A DNA stretch of 64,000 bases from Eumeta japonica (GCA_005406025.1 BGZK01000101.1:372001-436000), one strand, 5' to 3'; shown: positions 34,121 through 46,040, numbered from the stretch's first letter. The notes: a model not told the origin generated them from the sequence alone. Made by a program: numbers and translations.

Positions 34121-34640
34121 CTAATATAGCCAAAAGGGGGCACGGTCGACACTCGGCCCGACCGCGCCGCGCCACCGGTTAATTAAAAGCTATAAAATCC
34201 GCGGAACCACTCATACAAATGGACCGGGCATCCGAGAGATCCCTAAAACACCCATAAAGTCATAATAGAGGCAATCCGGAAGATTTATAATAATACTAAA
34301 CGAAGATCGTCCGAGGCGCGCCCTCCCGCGACCGCTAATAGCCGATCCTCCCGAGATGCTCCCGACATTTTCACGGGAAAACGGTCGATAGGGATGGGAG
34401 TTATCTCTCGTGGACCACTTACATTTATACATCTGCGCCCCCTATTGACGCCCGGCGAGACGATGGCCGTCCTTCAGGAAAACTTACGGCTGTAACGGTG
34501 AGCGGAATGGGCGCTATCCGGGGCCTCATACATGTATAATATTTTCGGCCCTCGGCAAGGTCCCCGCGACGATTCGTGGTCGTCGAATAGTGTCTCCACT
34601 TATGTCCGATGTCGCGGGGACCAGGTTTGGTCATTTCTCC
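34120..34640. promoter_or_regulatory. GC/CpG-rich island, candidate conserved regulatory DNA
   Basis: A long GC-rich block starting with GCCCGACCGCGCCGCGCC near 34155-34175, followed by a TTAATTAA word. It keeps a mixed but GC-rich composition for about 500 bp. Open frames on both strands (34211-34634) give no domain. The size and contrast make it one of the better candidates for functional non-coding DNA. Confidence 0.35.
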
Positions 34641-35150
34641 GATTGACGGTTCGGGTTAGTGTTTTCTTTGCTGAGAGTATGCGAGTTGTGTTCGTACCTT
34701 TTAATACTAACAAACAGCTGGTTATCTAAATGAAAAACATTACTTCAGTGTCAGTTTTTTATAACTTACATTTTCGTATCAGAATTCAGTGTTATAAAAT
34801 TTGTATCAATATTATAATAATATGAACATACATCTTAGTTGACGTCAATTTCTCTGACAACTTTGACGTGCAAATTGAATAAACGAATAAGTGTTTAACG
34901 TTAGACTAGTTCGGTGTTTGATTGAGCCTTAAAAAATGTATATTTTAAAATATGATTTAAGACATGACAGTTTTGTTCGAAATCAACACATAAATTATTC
35001 ATAACTTATGATTTCGTGTCTGATCAAGATTCACGGGCTAATTACACATTTATTTATTGTACTTATAATTTCGAACAAAAACCTTATGCATAATATTACC
35101 TTTTGTGATGTCATTTCTGATCGAATTGCTAAGTAGTTACGGAGTAGATC
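34640..35150. other. Non-coding, no gene seen
   Basis: AT-rich spacer between two GC-rich islands. Confidence 0.5.
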
Positions 35151-35420
35151 CGGCATTTGACTAAACACAAATTACAAATTGACCGCTTTGCCGATAGGTG
35201 CCAATATTGAAGCGATTCACTCCTCGGCGCCGTCCTACAGATTCGGAGTTGTCGGCCGATTAATAATGACCCGTCAATTTAAAGTCGCCCTACCGACGAC
35301 TTAACCTAATTAACGCCCTCTCGCAATCGGAGCCCGAGAGCGTGTCACTCCGACGTCGGCGGCGGCGCAGCCATCGATCTATAGTACGTACTATAATGGT
35401 TCGGATACGCGCATGCGTGT
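35150..35420. promoter_or_regulatory. GC-rich block with homeodomain-like words
   Basis: Contains GATTAATAATGACCC near 35258-35272 and CCTAATTAACG near 35303-35314, then CGTCGGCGGCGGCGCAGCC near 35350-35370. The alternation of TAAT-core words with GC-rich text is what insect enhancers often look like. This is an inference from sequence style only. Confidence 0.3.
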
Positions 35421-35859
35421 AATGCAGGTTTTCGCTAAAAAATACTAATTAGAATAATAAAATTCGGGCCTTTAAAACGATTAATATACAACACAATTTA
35501 AGAGAAGATGCCGTATATTGATATAATGAAATTAATTATGTGGTGCATCTATTTAGAATAGTGAAACGTTGCGGTGTTGTGTTTAATTAAATTTTAATGC
35601 ATAAACACCTTATTCACTTTTCATTGACCTGTAAGATGTACAGGTGATGAATACCAAAGTTTTTGAATGTAAATGTCACTTTTGTTGCGAATGTAAATAA
35701 AGTTTTCGTGATCTCTATGGTTTTCTATAAGCAGGATCCAATTTTAATGATCTTTTTCTATGAAAGGTCTTAATTATGCCACTGCTGAAGCGTATCCTCT
35801 TACAATATTTTCATTTAAGATTGACGGAGCTTAAATTTTAAGCCATCCGTGCTTGTCCA

Positions 35860-36230
35860 GTTTGAAGCTTGAAGACGACCGTTGTCACCGACTCCGCATC
35901 AGTATCCGCGGCTGATGATATAATTTGTACTTTCCGAGGCGTAGAGAAAATAATTAAACTCCAATTGAGTTAAAACTGATCGATCATTTCGCCTGGGAGT
36001 CAATTATGTTAACATAAAGCAATCGATTTTCTATCATTGTGTCTTCAAAATGACGTCAGTCGAGGCCGGACGTCGGTCATCACAACGATAGAGACTCGAT
36101 CACTTTACGTTAACATGATTGGCCCCCTGTGATTAGAATAGAACTCGGTAAGTCGACGACACTCTTAACCGCCGAACGGCTGTTCGGAATGACCGCCACG
36201 TGTTTTAGATTGCTGTTGTGTATATACCTT
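35860..36230. promoter_or_regulatory. Mixed-composition block, candidate regulatory DNA
   Basis: Contains TGACGTCA-like text (ATGACGTCAGTC near 36049-36060) and two GTTAACAT words about 100 bases apart (near 36007 and 36110) in a stretch less AT-biased than its surroundings. No coding frame is visible. Confidence 0.25.
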
Positions 36231-36419
36231 CACGATGTGGAGGATGCAAGGAGAGAGGATGAATTTATTATCAGTGGCGGAACAGGAAGAAAAAATTAAG
36301 ACGAGAGCGTAAAGAATCCGTGCTTGGTTCTGTTCTGAACTTTCTAATGGGTTAATTTAGTGGACTTCTTTGACGCCTAACTTCATTGTGTTGATTTTTC
36401 GTTTCGCACTAAATTGTGG

Positions 36420-36800
36420 AGAAATTATAAAAGGCTAGCGAGAGAAAAATTATGTCTGTCTGTCTTTTGAGACCTCAGGAGCTCGTGAAGGTATCAAGTT
36501 GAAATTAATCTAGAATAATCATGTGTACTGTCCCTTGGAGCTGTAAAAAAAAAATAAGCTTTTTAAGTCAATGTAATAAAAAATATTACTAAAGTAAATC
36601 CATTTATGTCGCATATTTTGACAATCGTAAAAGAATTAAAATGTATAGGATACTTCCTTTACTCTCCTTTGGAGCTGTAAAAAATTAAGCTTTTAAATCA
36701 ATGTAATAAAAAAATATTGTTAAAGTATTTTGCCGCATTTATGCCGCATATTTTGACAGTCGCAAGAGAATTAAAACGTATCGGGTGCTTCCCTTTGACA
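36420..36800. repeat. Dispersed lepidopteran repeat with internal 134-bp duplication
   Basis: The stretch from 'GTCTGTCTGTCTTTTGAGACCTC' through 'CCTTGGAGCTGTAAAA' resembles a common lepidopteran dispersed repeat. From 36531 and again from 36665 the same 134-bp text runs in tandem: 'TCCyTTGGAGCTGTAA', then 'AATCAATGTAATAAAA', then 'GCATATTTTGACArTCG'. The two units are diverged, so the duplication is old. Confidence 0.7.
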
Positions 36801-38280
36801 ATTTTGCAAGAAGAAAAGGTTCAGTGCACACGTAAAGTTAAAAGTATAAAAATAATTAATTTGTTGTTATATCATATCAAAATATTATTACTTTTTACTG
36901 TGATGAAAAATTTGTACTCACTATTGGAGTATGGACCGTGTATTAACATTGGTTAAATATGTATTGTAATTAAATGTATCACATGTGTTGACATGAAATA
37001 ATATTATTTCATTTTCCACTATGAAGACCTGACATTTTTGAAAATTCGGATATTTTAAAAACAAATAAAAATATTTTTGAAAAAAATAAACTAAATTTTC
37101 GGAATTCCCGACACTTATGAATCACCATATCGAAGTCGAAAAAAAGACAAAAATAATGATCAGACTTTTGATGGATGAAATATCACAATATAATTAATTT
37201 CCTAAGGAACCCTTGGTGCAAAGTAGGGAAGCCCAAAGCGAAATAAGACCCTTTTATTTTGTTTCAATAAGTTTATACATACAAAACCAACACATAGGTT
37301 TTTGAACTAGAAAATAGAAAGTTTTAGGGATGGCTAGAAGGGTAAACCTTTTGCTAGGACTTATTATTACGCTTTACGATTACTTTAACAGAACTTATAT
37401 GTGATTGACAGACGAACCGTTGCTCAAGTAGTACATGTGTGTATCGCTTTGGTAACACGTATGAGGAATAAGCGAATTTAGAGAAAATAGAGTATTTAAT
37501 ATATCCTACAAAGAATGAATTGTAGTAATTAATGATCTTTCTATCTTTGTATATTTTAATTTCCCGATCACTACAAATACGATTTGACTATTTATTAAAA
37601 AATAAAATCCTTTGATAAATAATTATTCTAGTATTAGAAATAAATGTACTGTTGTGATTAAAGTGATATTTATCCGTATACCATCAAGTGGAATGAAATC
37701 TTGAATCTGCGTGTCAATGGTTACGATTTAGGTAAACCATTGGTTTTGACTATCTTCTCATTTATCACGATTTTGCTTACAAAAAAAAAAAACGATTCTA
37801 AGATAACATACCGCATTCTGTGAGATGTACCACAGATATCAGTGTGGCGGTGCGTCGAAGGCGAAAAGGGGGACATCCATTAGTGGCGCGGCGGGAACCG
37901 GAGCAATTTGAGTCCACCATCAGCGGAATTAGATTTCCCTTTGTAATGCATCGAGGCGTCGGCCAGCGCCATAGGTATATTAATCTTACAGAGAGGTAAC
38001 GATATATTTTGTTATGCGTAACGCTCGGATTTGAATAAGAATACAATATTATCGGTCGTGTAGTGACGCCATTATTAATTGTAACCTGTTGATACATCAT
38101 CGTGTGATATTAAAAAAATATGTCATATAGGGTTGAAAGAATCACCTTACACAATAAACATTCAGCGACTAAAGCATTCGCTTCAGGTATCAGACAGAAA
38201 TCAAATTCTTGAATTAAATTTGTAAAACAGTTACTTTATTCATCGAATACAATCATTATATTTCAGATCGAATAGCTTGA
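36800..38280. other. Non-coding, no gene seen
   Basis: AT-rich. The stretch 37800-38060 is more GC-rich and has a 100-codon reverse open frame without any domain. Confidence 0.45.
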
Positions 38281-38760
38281 ACTATAAACTTTACACGCTC
38301 TCCCAGTACCGGGTGGTGGAGACTGCCTATGACGTCCGCGACAGACGGCTTAAAATGGTATCCGTGGCACAAAGGCAGTGGTTTAATTTTTTGAACCAAA
38401 AATTTGCCAGACTAGTCCTCGTGAGCAAATTCTGGCCCGGTAGCTTCTAGTACCTAAAGTGATACTCAACCATCGATCCATCGGCGCTCTGTCGAATTGA
38501 TTTCAAATGCAATAATTGAATCACGACATGAAATGCAGAAGAATATGATGCACCATGCAGTCGGAGTGGCGTTTTATTGCGGTCATGCGAGAATTTCATT
38601 ACGCTTCCGTCGTATAGTCATCACGGATTCTCGGTTCGTCTTCGCGGTCCGTGGCGCAGGCGCGGGCCTCGATAGCTGGCCGCGACGGGCCTTCGGGGAC
38701 TCTGCCGTTTCTCTTCGAGCTATCATCTTGTACGAATATCGCGAATAGTAAACTTCTAAT
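38280..38760. promoter_or_regulatory. GC-rich block, candidate regulatory DNA
   Basis: Mixed to GC-rich text, densest at 38620-38720 (GCGCAGGCGCGGGCC). Open frames on both strands overlap without domain content. Confidence 0.25.
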
Positions 38761-38829
38761 ACTTTAAATAATTTTGGCGACATCTTGGTTAACTTTAAAT
38801 AAATCGGCGCATAGAATATAATAGAATCA

Positions 38830-39240
38830 CTATGTAAATAAATAAATAAAATAAATAAGTCTTTATTTCTTGCATTTTGAACAATCAGGTACCTTATTTC
38901 TGGTAGCTATGGTAATATAATTGGTAAACTTAAATTAATCATCAGTATGTTTAGATTTCTTTCTTAAGCAAGAACCGCTTATTTGACGAAGGCTCCTTCA
39001 AAGATGCCAATTTGTTTCTGTCTTGTGCTGTTTAGCCTCAATTAGGGCCGGCTATTCCTTTAGTCTCATCTTTCCATCTTGCCAGTGGTCTCCCTATACC
39101 TTTTTTGCCTTGTGAGCCTCTCCACACGGTGGCTTTTACGGTCCACTTATGGTAGGCGATTCTCGGGCCATGTACAAATTGTCACACGAGACAATTTTTA
39201 AATGTGAAATTTTCGTAATATTCCGTCATTTTATAGTCGT
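38830..39240 (-). mobile_element. RTE-type LINE 3' end fragment
   Basis: On the minus strand, near 39120-39000, the text reads KKGIGRPLARWKDE followed by I-A-G-P-N and TAQDRNKLASLKEA. This matches the RGRPxxRWxDDI ... AGxxW ... AQDRxxWxxLxEA tail of RTE elements. It ends in a (TTTA)n-type tail at 38835-38860. Only the last part of the protein and the 3' end remain. Confidence 0.75.
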
Positions 39241-39419
39241 ACATAAAATGACGAAACGTGTCAAGTGATGAATAAAATATGTTTAAAATAGTTTTTATTA
39301 AGAGATTATGAATTATTAATAGATATGGGAACATACTTATAATATTTAAAACGGGAAACGAGGAGTCTTAAAGTCTTTCGATCTGGAATAAAAAGACCAT
39401 CGAGGTTAACAACGGGGTG

Positions 39420-40160
39420 ACTGTTATAATAATAATCCTTTATTTTGCCCTTAAAAAGACAAAACAGAAGACAATAATAACATTTTAAAATCAACCTAAC
39501 TAAGACAGACAACATTTACAAATTAAAAAAAAATTATCAAAGGGCCGAAAGGGTGACCAGTTCAGCAAATGCTGCAACCTGAGACACAGCACTGATTTTC
39601 AGCTGGACCCTGGAAACTTAAAATTGAACTGACAACTGTGCCAAACAGAAATTGTATGCACACAAAATAAGGAGGCAGTGCTAGGAATCTTGCTTCGTGC
39701 ATTCTTAAGTCAGTAACAGTATATAATCAGATCTAAAGTAAACATATAATAAAAAGGAAGTAAGATATTTCCACCTTTCTTTCCTTTTATTTTTAAATTA
39801 TATCTTTCTTTTGTAGTTATTAAGGATAAGGATTTTTACAGCAGGTGATCACTTATGCTATCTATTTGCTATGACAAAATGTGTTTTTTAAAGAGCACTT
39901 AAAAGAGTGAGTCGATGATGGGAGATGACGCAATGGGGGTGGAATATTATTCCATACTTTGGAGGCAGCATATTTAAAATTTCCCCTAAATGCGGCGATT
40001 CTATGATGATAATAGAAATGATAAGATGAATATAACTACTAGAAGAGGGCGATGTTAGTTTTTCATATAAGTATGATGGAGTCCTTATTTGTACAACTCC
40101 AAAAAGAAGGGCAGCAAGGTGGACCAAGCGTCGAGAAGACTTATTTATCATATGTTAGAC
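39420..40160 (-). mobile_element. CR1/jockey-like LINE 3' end fragment
   Basis: Minus strand: the reverse-transcriptase C-terminus (40151-39888) followed by several hundred bases of 3' untranslated sequence down to a run reading AAAATAAAGGATTATTATTA on that strand near 39424. Everything upstream of the C-terminal tail is missing. Confidence 0.75.
39888..40151 (-). pseudogene. Reverse transcriptase C-terminus
   Basis: The text RRLVHLAALLFGVVQIRTPSY-LYEKL followed by a drifted SFRYxxxxxWNxLPP-type segment (GEILNMLPPKYGIIF) matches the very end of CR1/jockey-like polymerases. It is the same family signature as QVPQHFYEKLF ... KCWNELPP in the plus-strand element at 15420-16660. The fragment is open for 87 codons but lacks all catalytic parts. 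Confidence 0.75.
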
Positions 40161-40590
40161 GTGACATCATTAAAATAAGATGTTAGTCATCATATTGATA
40201 TTCTAAATTTAACGTGTGATAATCAGTATCGCGTGCTAGGGTGTATTTGTTGCATGTCACATAAGAGGCGTTTGCTTTGACAATTGCCACAGCTTATAAA
40301 TTAGGAATAATGAATTAGTGTTTTCGTTTAAAATTTATCATTTCATATTCAATGAAAAATGTCAAATGACTACATTAATTCAGTATGCATTATTAAGGTT
40401 ATTTTACTTATATTTCATTTTCTATTATATATCTCTTTAAAAATGTGTCATGTGACAATTTGCACATGTCCCGAGATCGCCACCCCGCTCTGTAATCTAG
40501 CTAGACTTACAGAGATTTAGCTAAATCGCCTGCGCACTTCTATTTCAGTTTAGTGATTTGTGCATAGCTCAAAACCCCAGTTTTTTTTTC
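40160..40590. other. Non-coding, no gene seen
   Basis: AT-rich DNA between two LINE fragments. Confidence 0.5.
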
Positions 40591-42840
40591 TTATTTTTAT
40601 TTGTTGTATTCTATCTAGTTTATTTATTTTGAACATGCTACGTTAAAGTCCGCGCTGATAAATTTTGATTTTAAGTTTTGATTAGGACGTATATTTCCAC
40701 GTTTGGCATCCGTATGTCAAAACTGATAGGAGGTTAGAATTCGTATTTCTTGTTTTAAAATTTGACGACTTGTTGCTCTTAAGAATTTATTTTAGACTAC
40801 AATACTAGTTCCATGTTTACCGCGCTCTTATTTCCATTTGGATATCGTATTTTTTTTTTGTTAATGCTAAGTGATTTTCGTAAATAGATTTATTTTTTCG
40901 TGTATCCCAGTGAATTTACATTAACTATTATTAGTATTTTGTGACTATTTGTCACCATCGTAGACTTGGCTAGAATGATTTGCAGTCCAAAATTTGCGCT
41001 GGCTAGCTGTAATGATTCGACTATGATTTTCAGCTGTGATTGTCTCTGATAGTAAGACTATACCATTGTGAAACTCAAATGGCTTAAGAAGGCACCTTGT
41101 ATGTAAAGTTGTACATTCTTCCAGTCCAGTTTGCTGACGATGGCTTCAAAAATGCTTATAAATATTTTTAGGGATAGCGAATCGCCTTGTCTAACACCTC
41201 TCCCTATAAGGAGTCTTAGGGTCAGGGTTTCTAACTTTATTCTATCTACGTTGTTATTATCTCCGATAAACACTTTATACTTTTTGCTGACTTCTTGTTC
41301 TTTCAAGCTGTCCCGTATACATGTATGTTTTACCGTGTCGAAGACTAATTTGTAGCTTATAAAGAATGGATACAGGGGACCCTACTGTTCTTGATACTGT
41401 AATTAACTCAAGTGTGTGTATATAGTCGAGTGTGTATATGTAGAGAATCCCTTCCAGAAACTTGATTGTTTGATATTTTGTCTATCGTCTATTCTAGAAC
41501 TATTTTTTATGTTTATTATAGTAGAAAGCAGTTTGTAATGAGTTGGTAGCAAACTTATTAGTCTATAGTTGCCTATATCCTTTGGGTCGCCCTTTCTTAA
41601 TTTTATAATAATATTAGATTCGGATTCCATTGTAGATGTTTTGTATTTTTGTAATATCAAATTAAATAAGCTAAACTAGTGATACGACCTGAATCGTGTG
41701 TGCTATCTTTAAAGCTTCGTTTGTTATATTGTCATATCCGGGGCTTTTTTCTAGTTTTAAATTATTTGTTGCTTTTATGTATCCAATTTCTTTTCTTGTA
41801 TTAACTTAATTTTATTTTCGCTATCCTGTCTCCTACCACTGCTCTGGGTTGTATTTTTTTTTAGTCTTATCGCTTTGTAGTGTTATATAAAAATCAGTTG
41901 TTGTAGCGATTATGTCAGTACTTTTATTCAAGTCTTTACTAACTTCTTCGATCTTTCTTAACAAATTTCGTTTTTTCTGAGTTCCTTGTAGGCCTTTTTC
42001 GTGCTTTCAGTGAGATGTAGTTGTCTTTCTATGACATCCTGTCTTTATTTTTTATACTCATTTTTTATAAATTTGTTGACCATTTTATAAACCGCCCTTA
42101 CTTCTTTTTTAATAAAACGGGATTTTTTTCTGCAGTTCTTTTCTGCTTTGTAAGAAAGTTGTTGTAAGAGTTGATAATAATTTTATCTCTTCTTTCTCGG
42201 ACTAGTTTCAAACTATTAGTTATAGCGTTTGTGATGCTGTCATAATGAGTTTATATTAAAGTGTTTTTTTTCTGGCGGACAGATGGATCGTTTAGCAATC
42301 ATAAAAAATTATACCTGTAGTTGGACTTTTCTTCTTCAAATGGTAAACAGAATTGCATCTTTGTTTGCAAAATTTGTCTCTAGTTATTTTGTATCTGGTT
42401 AGTTTTACAGTTACTCTGATTAATCTATGGTCCGACGGGTAGTTTAGATTCATATTACCAATGTTTTGAAATATTTTCGGTTAGTTGGGTGATATGTAGT
42501 CAATCTCATTTTTAGGTTCACCATTTGGAAATTTGTAAGTCTATTTCTATTTTGCTTCTTTTTAAAGCTCATATTGATTATTGTTAACTTATATTTTAGC
42601 GCAAAACCCACGAGTCTCTGACCTCTAGCATCTCTTATGCCACATCCATATGGTTTCGTAACCGTAGGGAAACGGAAATCTAATCTTTGCATTAAAGTCT
42701 TCCATTAGTATAATATTCTTGTATTTGTAGATTTTAGTGCTCTCTCAACCATTTTGTTGAATTATTCTGATTCATGTTCGCTTTCAGTTTCTGTTTGTAA
42801 GTATACTTGAATCATGATTATCACACCAACATAATATTAT
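40590..42840 (-). mobile_element. RTE-type non-LTR retrotransposon, truncated at both ends
   Basis: Minus strand, from 42840 down: endonuclease, then reverse transcriptase, then thumb and connection region ending near 40600. It lacks the start of the endonuclease and the GRPxxRW tail. Its order and motifs match the remnant at 4962-7450, but the two copies differ enough to be separate insertions or subfamilies. Confidence 0.85.
40600..42830 (-). pseudogene. RTE-type endonuclease/reverse transcriptase remains
   Basis: Minus-strand pieces: near 42820-42700, I-M-I-Q-V-Y-L-Q-T-E then ALKSTNTRILY, matching the endonuclease strand before the G-D-F-N box (here decayed); 42692-42450, KPYGCGIRDARGQRLVGFA and KMRLTTY-x-N-R-K (compare NEIDYI); 41660-41403, RKGDPKDIGNYRLISLLPT with KQSSFWKGFSTYTH, the fingers; 41306-41058, GRGVRQGDSLSLKIF, intact here unlike the copy at 4962-7450; near 41030-40900, the thumb with ASANFGLQI; near 40740-40690, LLSVLTYGCQTWKYT. 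The F-A-D-D box region is damaged (about 41060-41040). Multiple stops and frame changes inactivate it. Confidence 0.85.
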
Positions 42841-43084
42841 AAATTAAACATATATAATGCAAAACTCTCACATAGTATAATATATGCATTAAAATACAAT
42901 ATTTAAAAAAAGAATCGAGGTTTGGCTGTGTCGTAGACACGGCCACGTATTTTATATGAATCCTTGTAGGTGACGGATAATATTTTCTTTGAGCGAATCA
43001 AATGTATAATTATTTTCATAAACGAAGAATTTCTTCGGATTTCGTGTAGTCATAACGTAGTAGTGAAACGAGCACTATCTGCTG

Positions 43085-43237
43085 CTAAATGTCTTTAATA
43101 ATGAATGTTCGCACATAATCAATGCCTACACAATCTAGCGTTGACTTAAAAGCAAATATATCATCCACTTGCATAACCTCAGTCGCCCCAGCTTCAGGTA
43201 TACTGACTCCATCGTTGATCTGCTCGGATGCCTTCAT
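43085..43237 (-). CDS. Short orphan ORF, possibly a truncated exon
   Basis: A 50-codon frame starting MKASEQINDGVSI and ending FIIKDI. The frame continues upstream without a stop through a basic YRRRKK stretch up to the terminus of an inverted-repeat element at 43265. The composition is balanced and protein-like, unlike the AT-driven shadows nearby. It may be the remains of an exon cut by the element insertion, part of an unrecognised element, or chance. No domain is recognised. Confidence 0.25.
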   Translation of the reverse strand: MKASEQINDGVSIPEAGATEVMQVDDIFAFKSTLDCVGIDYVRTFIIKDI

Positions 43238-43264
43238 TTTTTTACGTCTCCGGTAATCGTAAAA

Positions 43265-43877
43265 CCCATCAAAAACATAAATGTGAAACGAGAGCCAAGT
43301 TCGATATTATGATATATGCCTCGGTTATTGACTTCAACGACAAAAGAAGTGAGATCTAAGTGGGTGCCAAGTTCAATGGTCAGTCCTCAAATTTATTTAT
43401 AACAACATAAAATATTTTATAATAACTTAAAATATTATTTCTTCTTATAACTTAGAATATTATATCGAAACGTAAGTTCTGACTAGGCTTGTTTTCATAT
43501 AACAATTATTATTAAGTACCTACTAAAACAGTCATGGAAAAGCCCTATTGTTCGATGGCCAGTTTCTACCAGCAAACCAAAGTTTCTGAAGAATAAAATA
43601 AAAACTTACAGAACTTGGAAGGCTATATATAATATAATTCATATACAAAAACTAGCCAAGTCAGACTTTAGGCTTCAATATATTATTCTAAGTTATAAGA
43701 AGAAATTATATTTTAAGTTGCTACAAAATATTTTATGTTGTTATAAATGAATTTCAGGACCGACCATTGAACTTGGCACCCATTTGATCTCACTTCTTTT
43801 GTCGTTGAAGTCAACAACCGAGGCATATATCATAATATTGAACTTGGCTCTCGTTTCACATTTATGTTTTTGATGGA
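43265..43877. mobile_element. Non-autonomous inverted-repeat element with arms of about 196 bp
   Basis: The left arm (43265-43461) and right arm (43683-43877) are reverse complements with scattered differences. Both begin CCATCAAAAACATAAATGTG inward. The central 220 bp is not shared by the arms. Part of it ('CCTACTAAAACAGTCATGGAAAAG' near 43520) recurs inverted just outside the right arm near 43990-44025, so the structure is nested or partly duplicated. A single related arm occurs at 50118-50320. There is no transposase frame. Confidence 0.75.
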
Positions 43878-43879
43878 AT

Positions 43880-45260
43880 ATCATTGCTCTTTGTAAAGAA
43901 ATTATTAATAAGTACTTATTCATAATAAAGTTAATACCAAATGTTTTTTGTTAAGCTACTCTATTTTCCTACGTTTACATGATACAATTATCTTTTAGGA
44001 CTCTTCCATGATTGTTTTAGTAGGTATTAATAGATCAATTTTGATTGCTGATATATTTGGATTAAAAAATATTAAGAGTGATATTCCATTCGTTTTATAT
44101 GAAGACTTTAAAATTCACATAAAAACTGGCTGTCATCAATTTTGATTGCTGATTCTTACATTACAGGCACTATAAGTAAGTGTTCCTAACAGAATCAATT
44201 AATTGAAAAATTACAATAAAATAATTAAAAAATACTTGTTTCTGATTTATTCTTTCGCATTCACCCAACTCCCTATTTGTATGCCGAATTTAAACTTCCT
44301 AGGTCATCGGGAACTAGGTTAGAGTTTTGACCTATAGATCAGTAAGTGATAAAAATGATGATTTTATGGACGTAAATAATCTAATAACCGTTGAGGTGTT
44401 TTATGAAATTTAGAGCATATGTAACATAGAACACACGCTACCGCGTGTCTAGATGTTTTATTAGTATACGTGGATTGTTCTTAAGAAGCCCTTTCCAACC
44501 GTACATGATTTTTATATTTTGATTTGGCTTTTTGACGAATATAGATCGATACTGCATTATTTATTTCAATTTTTTTAATTTAACTCTAGATATATTTTCT
44601 ATGACCTTTTCTCATTAATATTTTATATGCAAATTAGATAGATGTTGAAAAGGCCTGAAGATTGAAACTCAAGCGAAGATTGTAGCTTCTTTGAATCAAA
44701 ATTTATGCTAAAAAGAAATTTTGTGACGCAACGAAACGAGCTCACAATATTGTCTCTTCCCCCTCCGCTACGCGTTCTGCTTCAGAGTCTTCACTAAATA
44801 CACCAAATTCTTTGACTTTTTAGCTATCGAATGGCCTAATAAATTTTGAATATAGATGATAAATAAATAGCTGTAGCATCAAATTGTATCCATCGATTTT
44901 GTTATCAACAGTTTTGTTAATTGTGAAAAAAGCAAATTTACGGACGCAATCTAGTCAAAATTAAAAGACAATATTGATTTTAAGAAAGGTAACTCATAAT
45001 TATGAACAATATTTTTTATAAGAAAATTAATCAACAAAAACAAAATCAAAAACAGGTACGAAACAAATTAAGGACCGACAATTTTTTTTTGGGTCAGTGC
45101 GGTAAAAATTGCCATTGAGTATAATATTTCACTCCAGTAGCTTGTAACGCATGATGCCAAGATTCTTCTTTTTGGAATATTTTCTTTTTGACACCACACA
45201 CACAGCTCGTACGAGAGATAAAAAAAAGATATATACCCAAAAAATATAATATTTATTACT
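43880..45260. other. Non-coding, no gene seen
   Basis: AT-rich. The word TCAATTTTGATTGCTGAT occurs twice (near 44036 and 44137) in otherwise unrelated text. No coding frame is visible. Confidence 0.5.
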
Positions 45261-45269
45261 AATATCCAT

Positions 45270-46040
45270 CTTTTAAAGTATTCACCCTGAACATATACAC
45301 ACTTTCCCATGCGTTTTAACCACTTGAAAAATACATCTGACAACTCTTTTTCAAATATTTAAGAAATTTCTAAATTATAGCCAGATGCATCTTCCTTGTT
45401 CACAAATTCCTTTCCCTAATTTTTTCTTTGATTTTGCGAAACAAGTAAAAGTCGCATGGTGCTAAATCACGGGAATACGATGGGCATTGTCATGGTGCTA
45501 GAGAAGGTCTGAATGCGTGACTTCGATCGCTTGTCACATCAAGGAGACAATACTTTTGGGGCGTAAATTGTCACATACTACGCAAAATTCACTGAATTAG
45601 ATCTTCTAGCACCGGAGTAGCAATGTGACCGGTCTAACAAAAAACGTGGCGGTGACCGTTTCTGTGTGCTTCACGTAAGGCAACAGTTTGTCCGGTTGGT
45701 TCATTACCATGTGCGGTTTATTATTAATCTACATCCGTACTTAGTCATCAGTACATGTATTGTATATTTTGTCTTTTCTACCGTAAATCGACAACAATAG
45801 ATGTATCTGGCGCCCTTTCTGTTCATCCGCCAGTTTGTGCGACACCCATCTCGAACACCGCTTACGGAGAAAAACGTGATGGTGAATAATGGTTTGTATC
45901 GCTGTTGATCTAACATCAAGTTTACGCTCAAACTCTACTTATGTAATTTTTGGTTGTTTCTGGTCAATTTTTCAACAGCTTGAATATTTTATTGAGAGAC
46001 TGCTGATGGCGGCTGACCTTTCAAACTTTCAAACGCAGAA
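45270..46040 (-). pseudogene. mariner-like transposase remains
   Basis: Minus-strand order: near 46010-45960, P-P-S-A-V-S then NIQAVEKLTRNNQK, the second helix-turn-helix region; near 45930-45840, EFERKLDVRSTAIQTIIHHH and RKRCSRWVSHKLADEQK; near 45770-45740, a decayed first catalytic region; near 45640-45590, TGHIATPVLEDLIQ; near 45500-45440, YSRDLAPCDFYLFRKIKEKI, which contains the third catalytic Asp of the mariner D34D type; 45343-45270, VFFKWLKRMGKCVYVQGEYFKRW, the C-terminal tail. At least three frame changes and several stops separate the pieces. The middle Asp box (HDNARPH) is not recognisable. The family call is good; activity is lost. Confidence 0.8.

Noticed and set aside
37798..38100. 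100-codon reverse open frame
   Set aside because: No domain; mixed composition block with chance openness.
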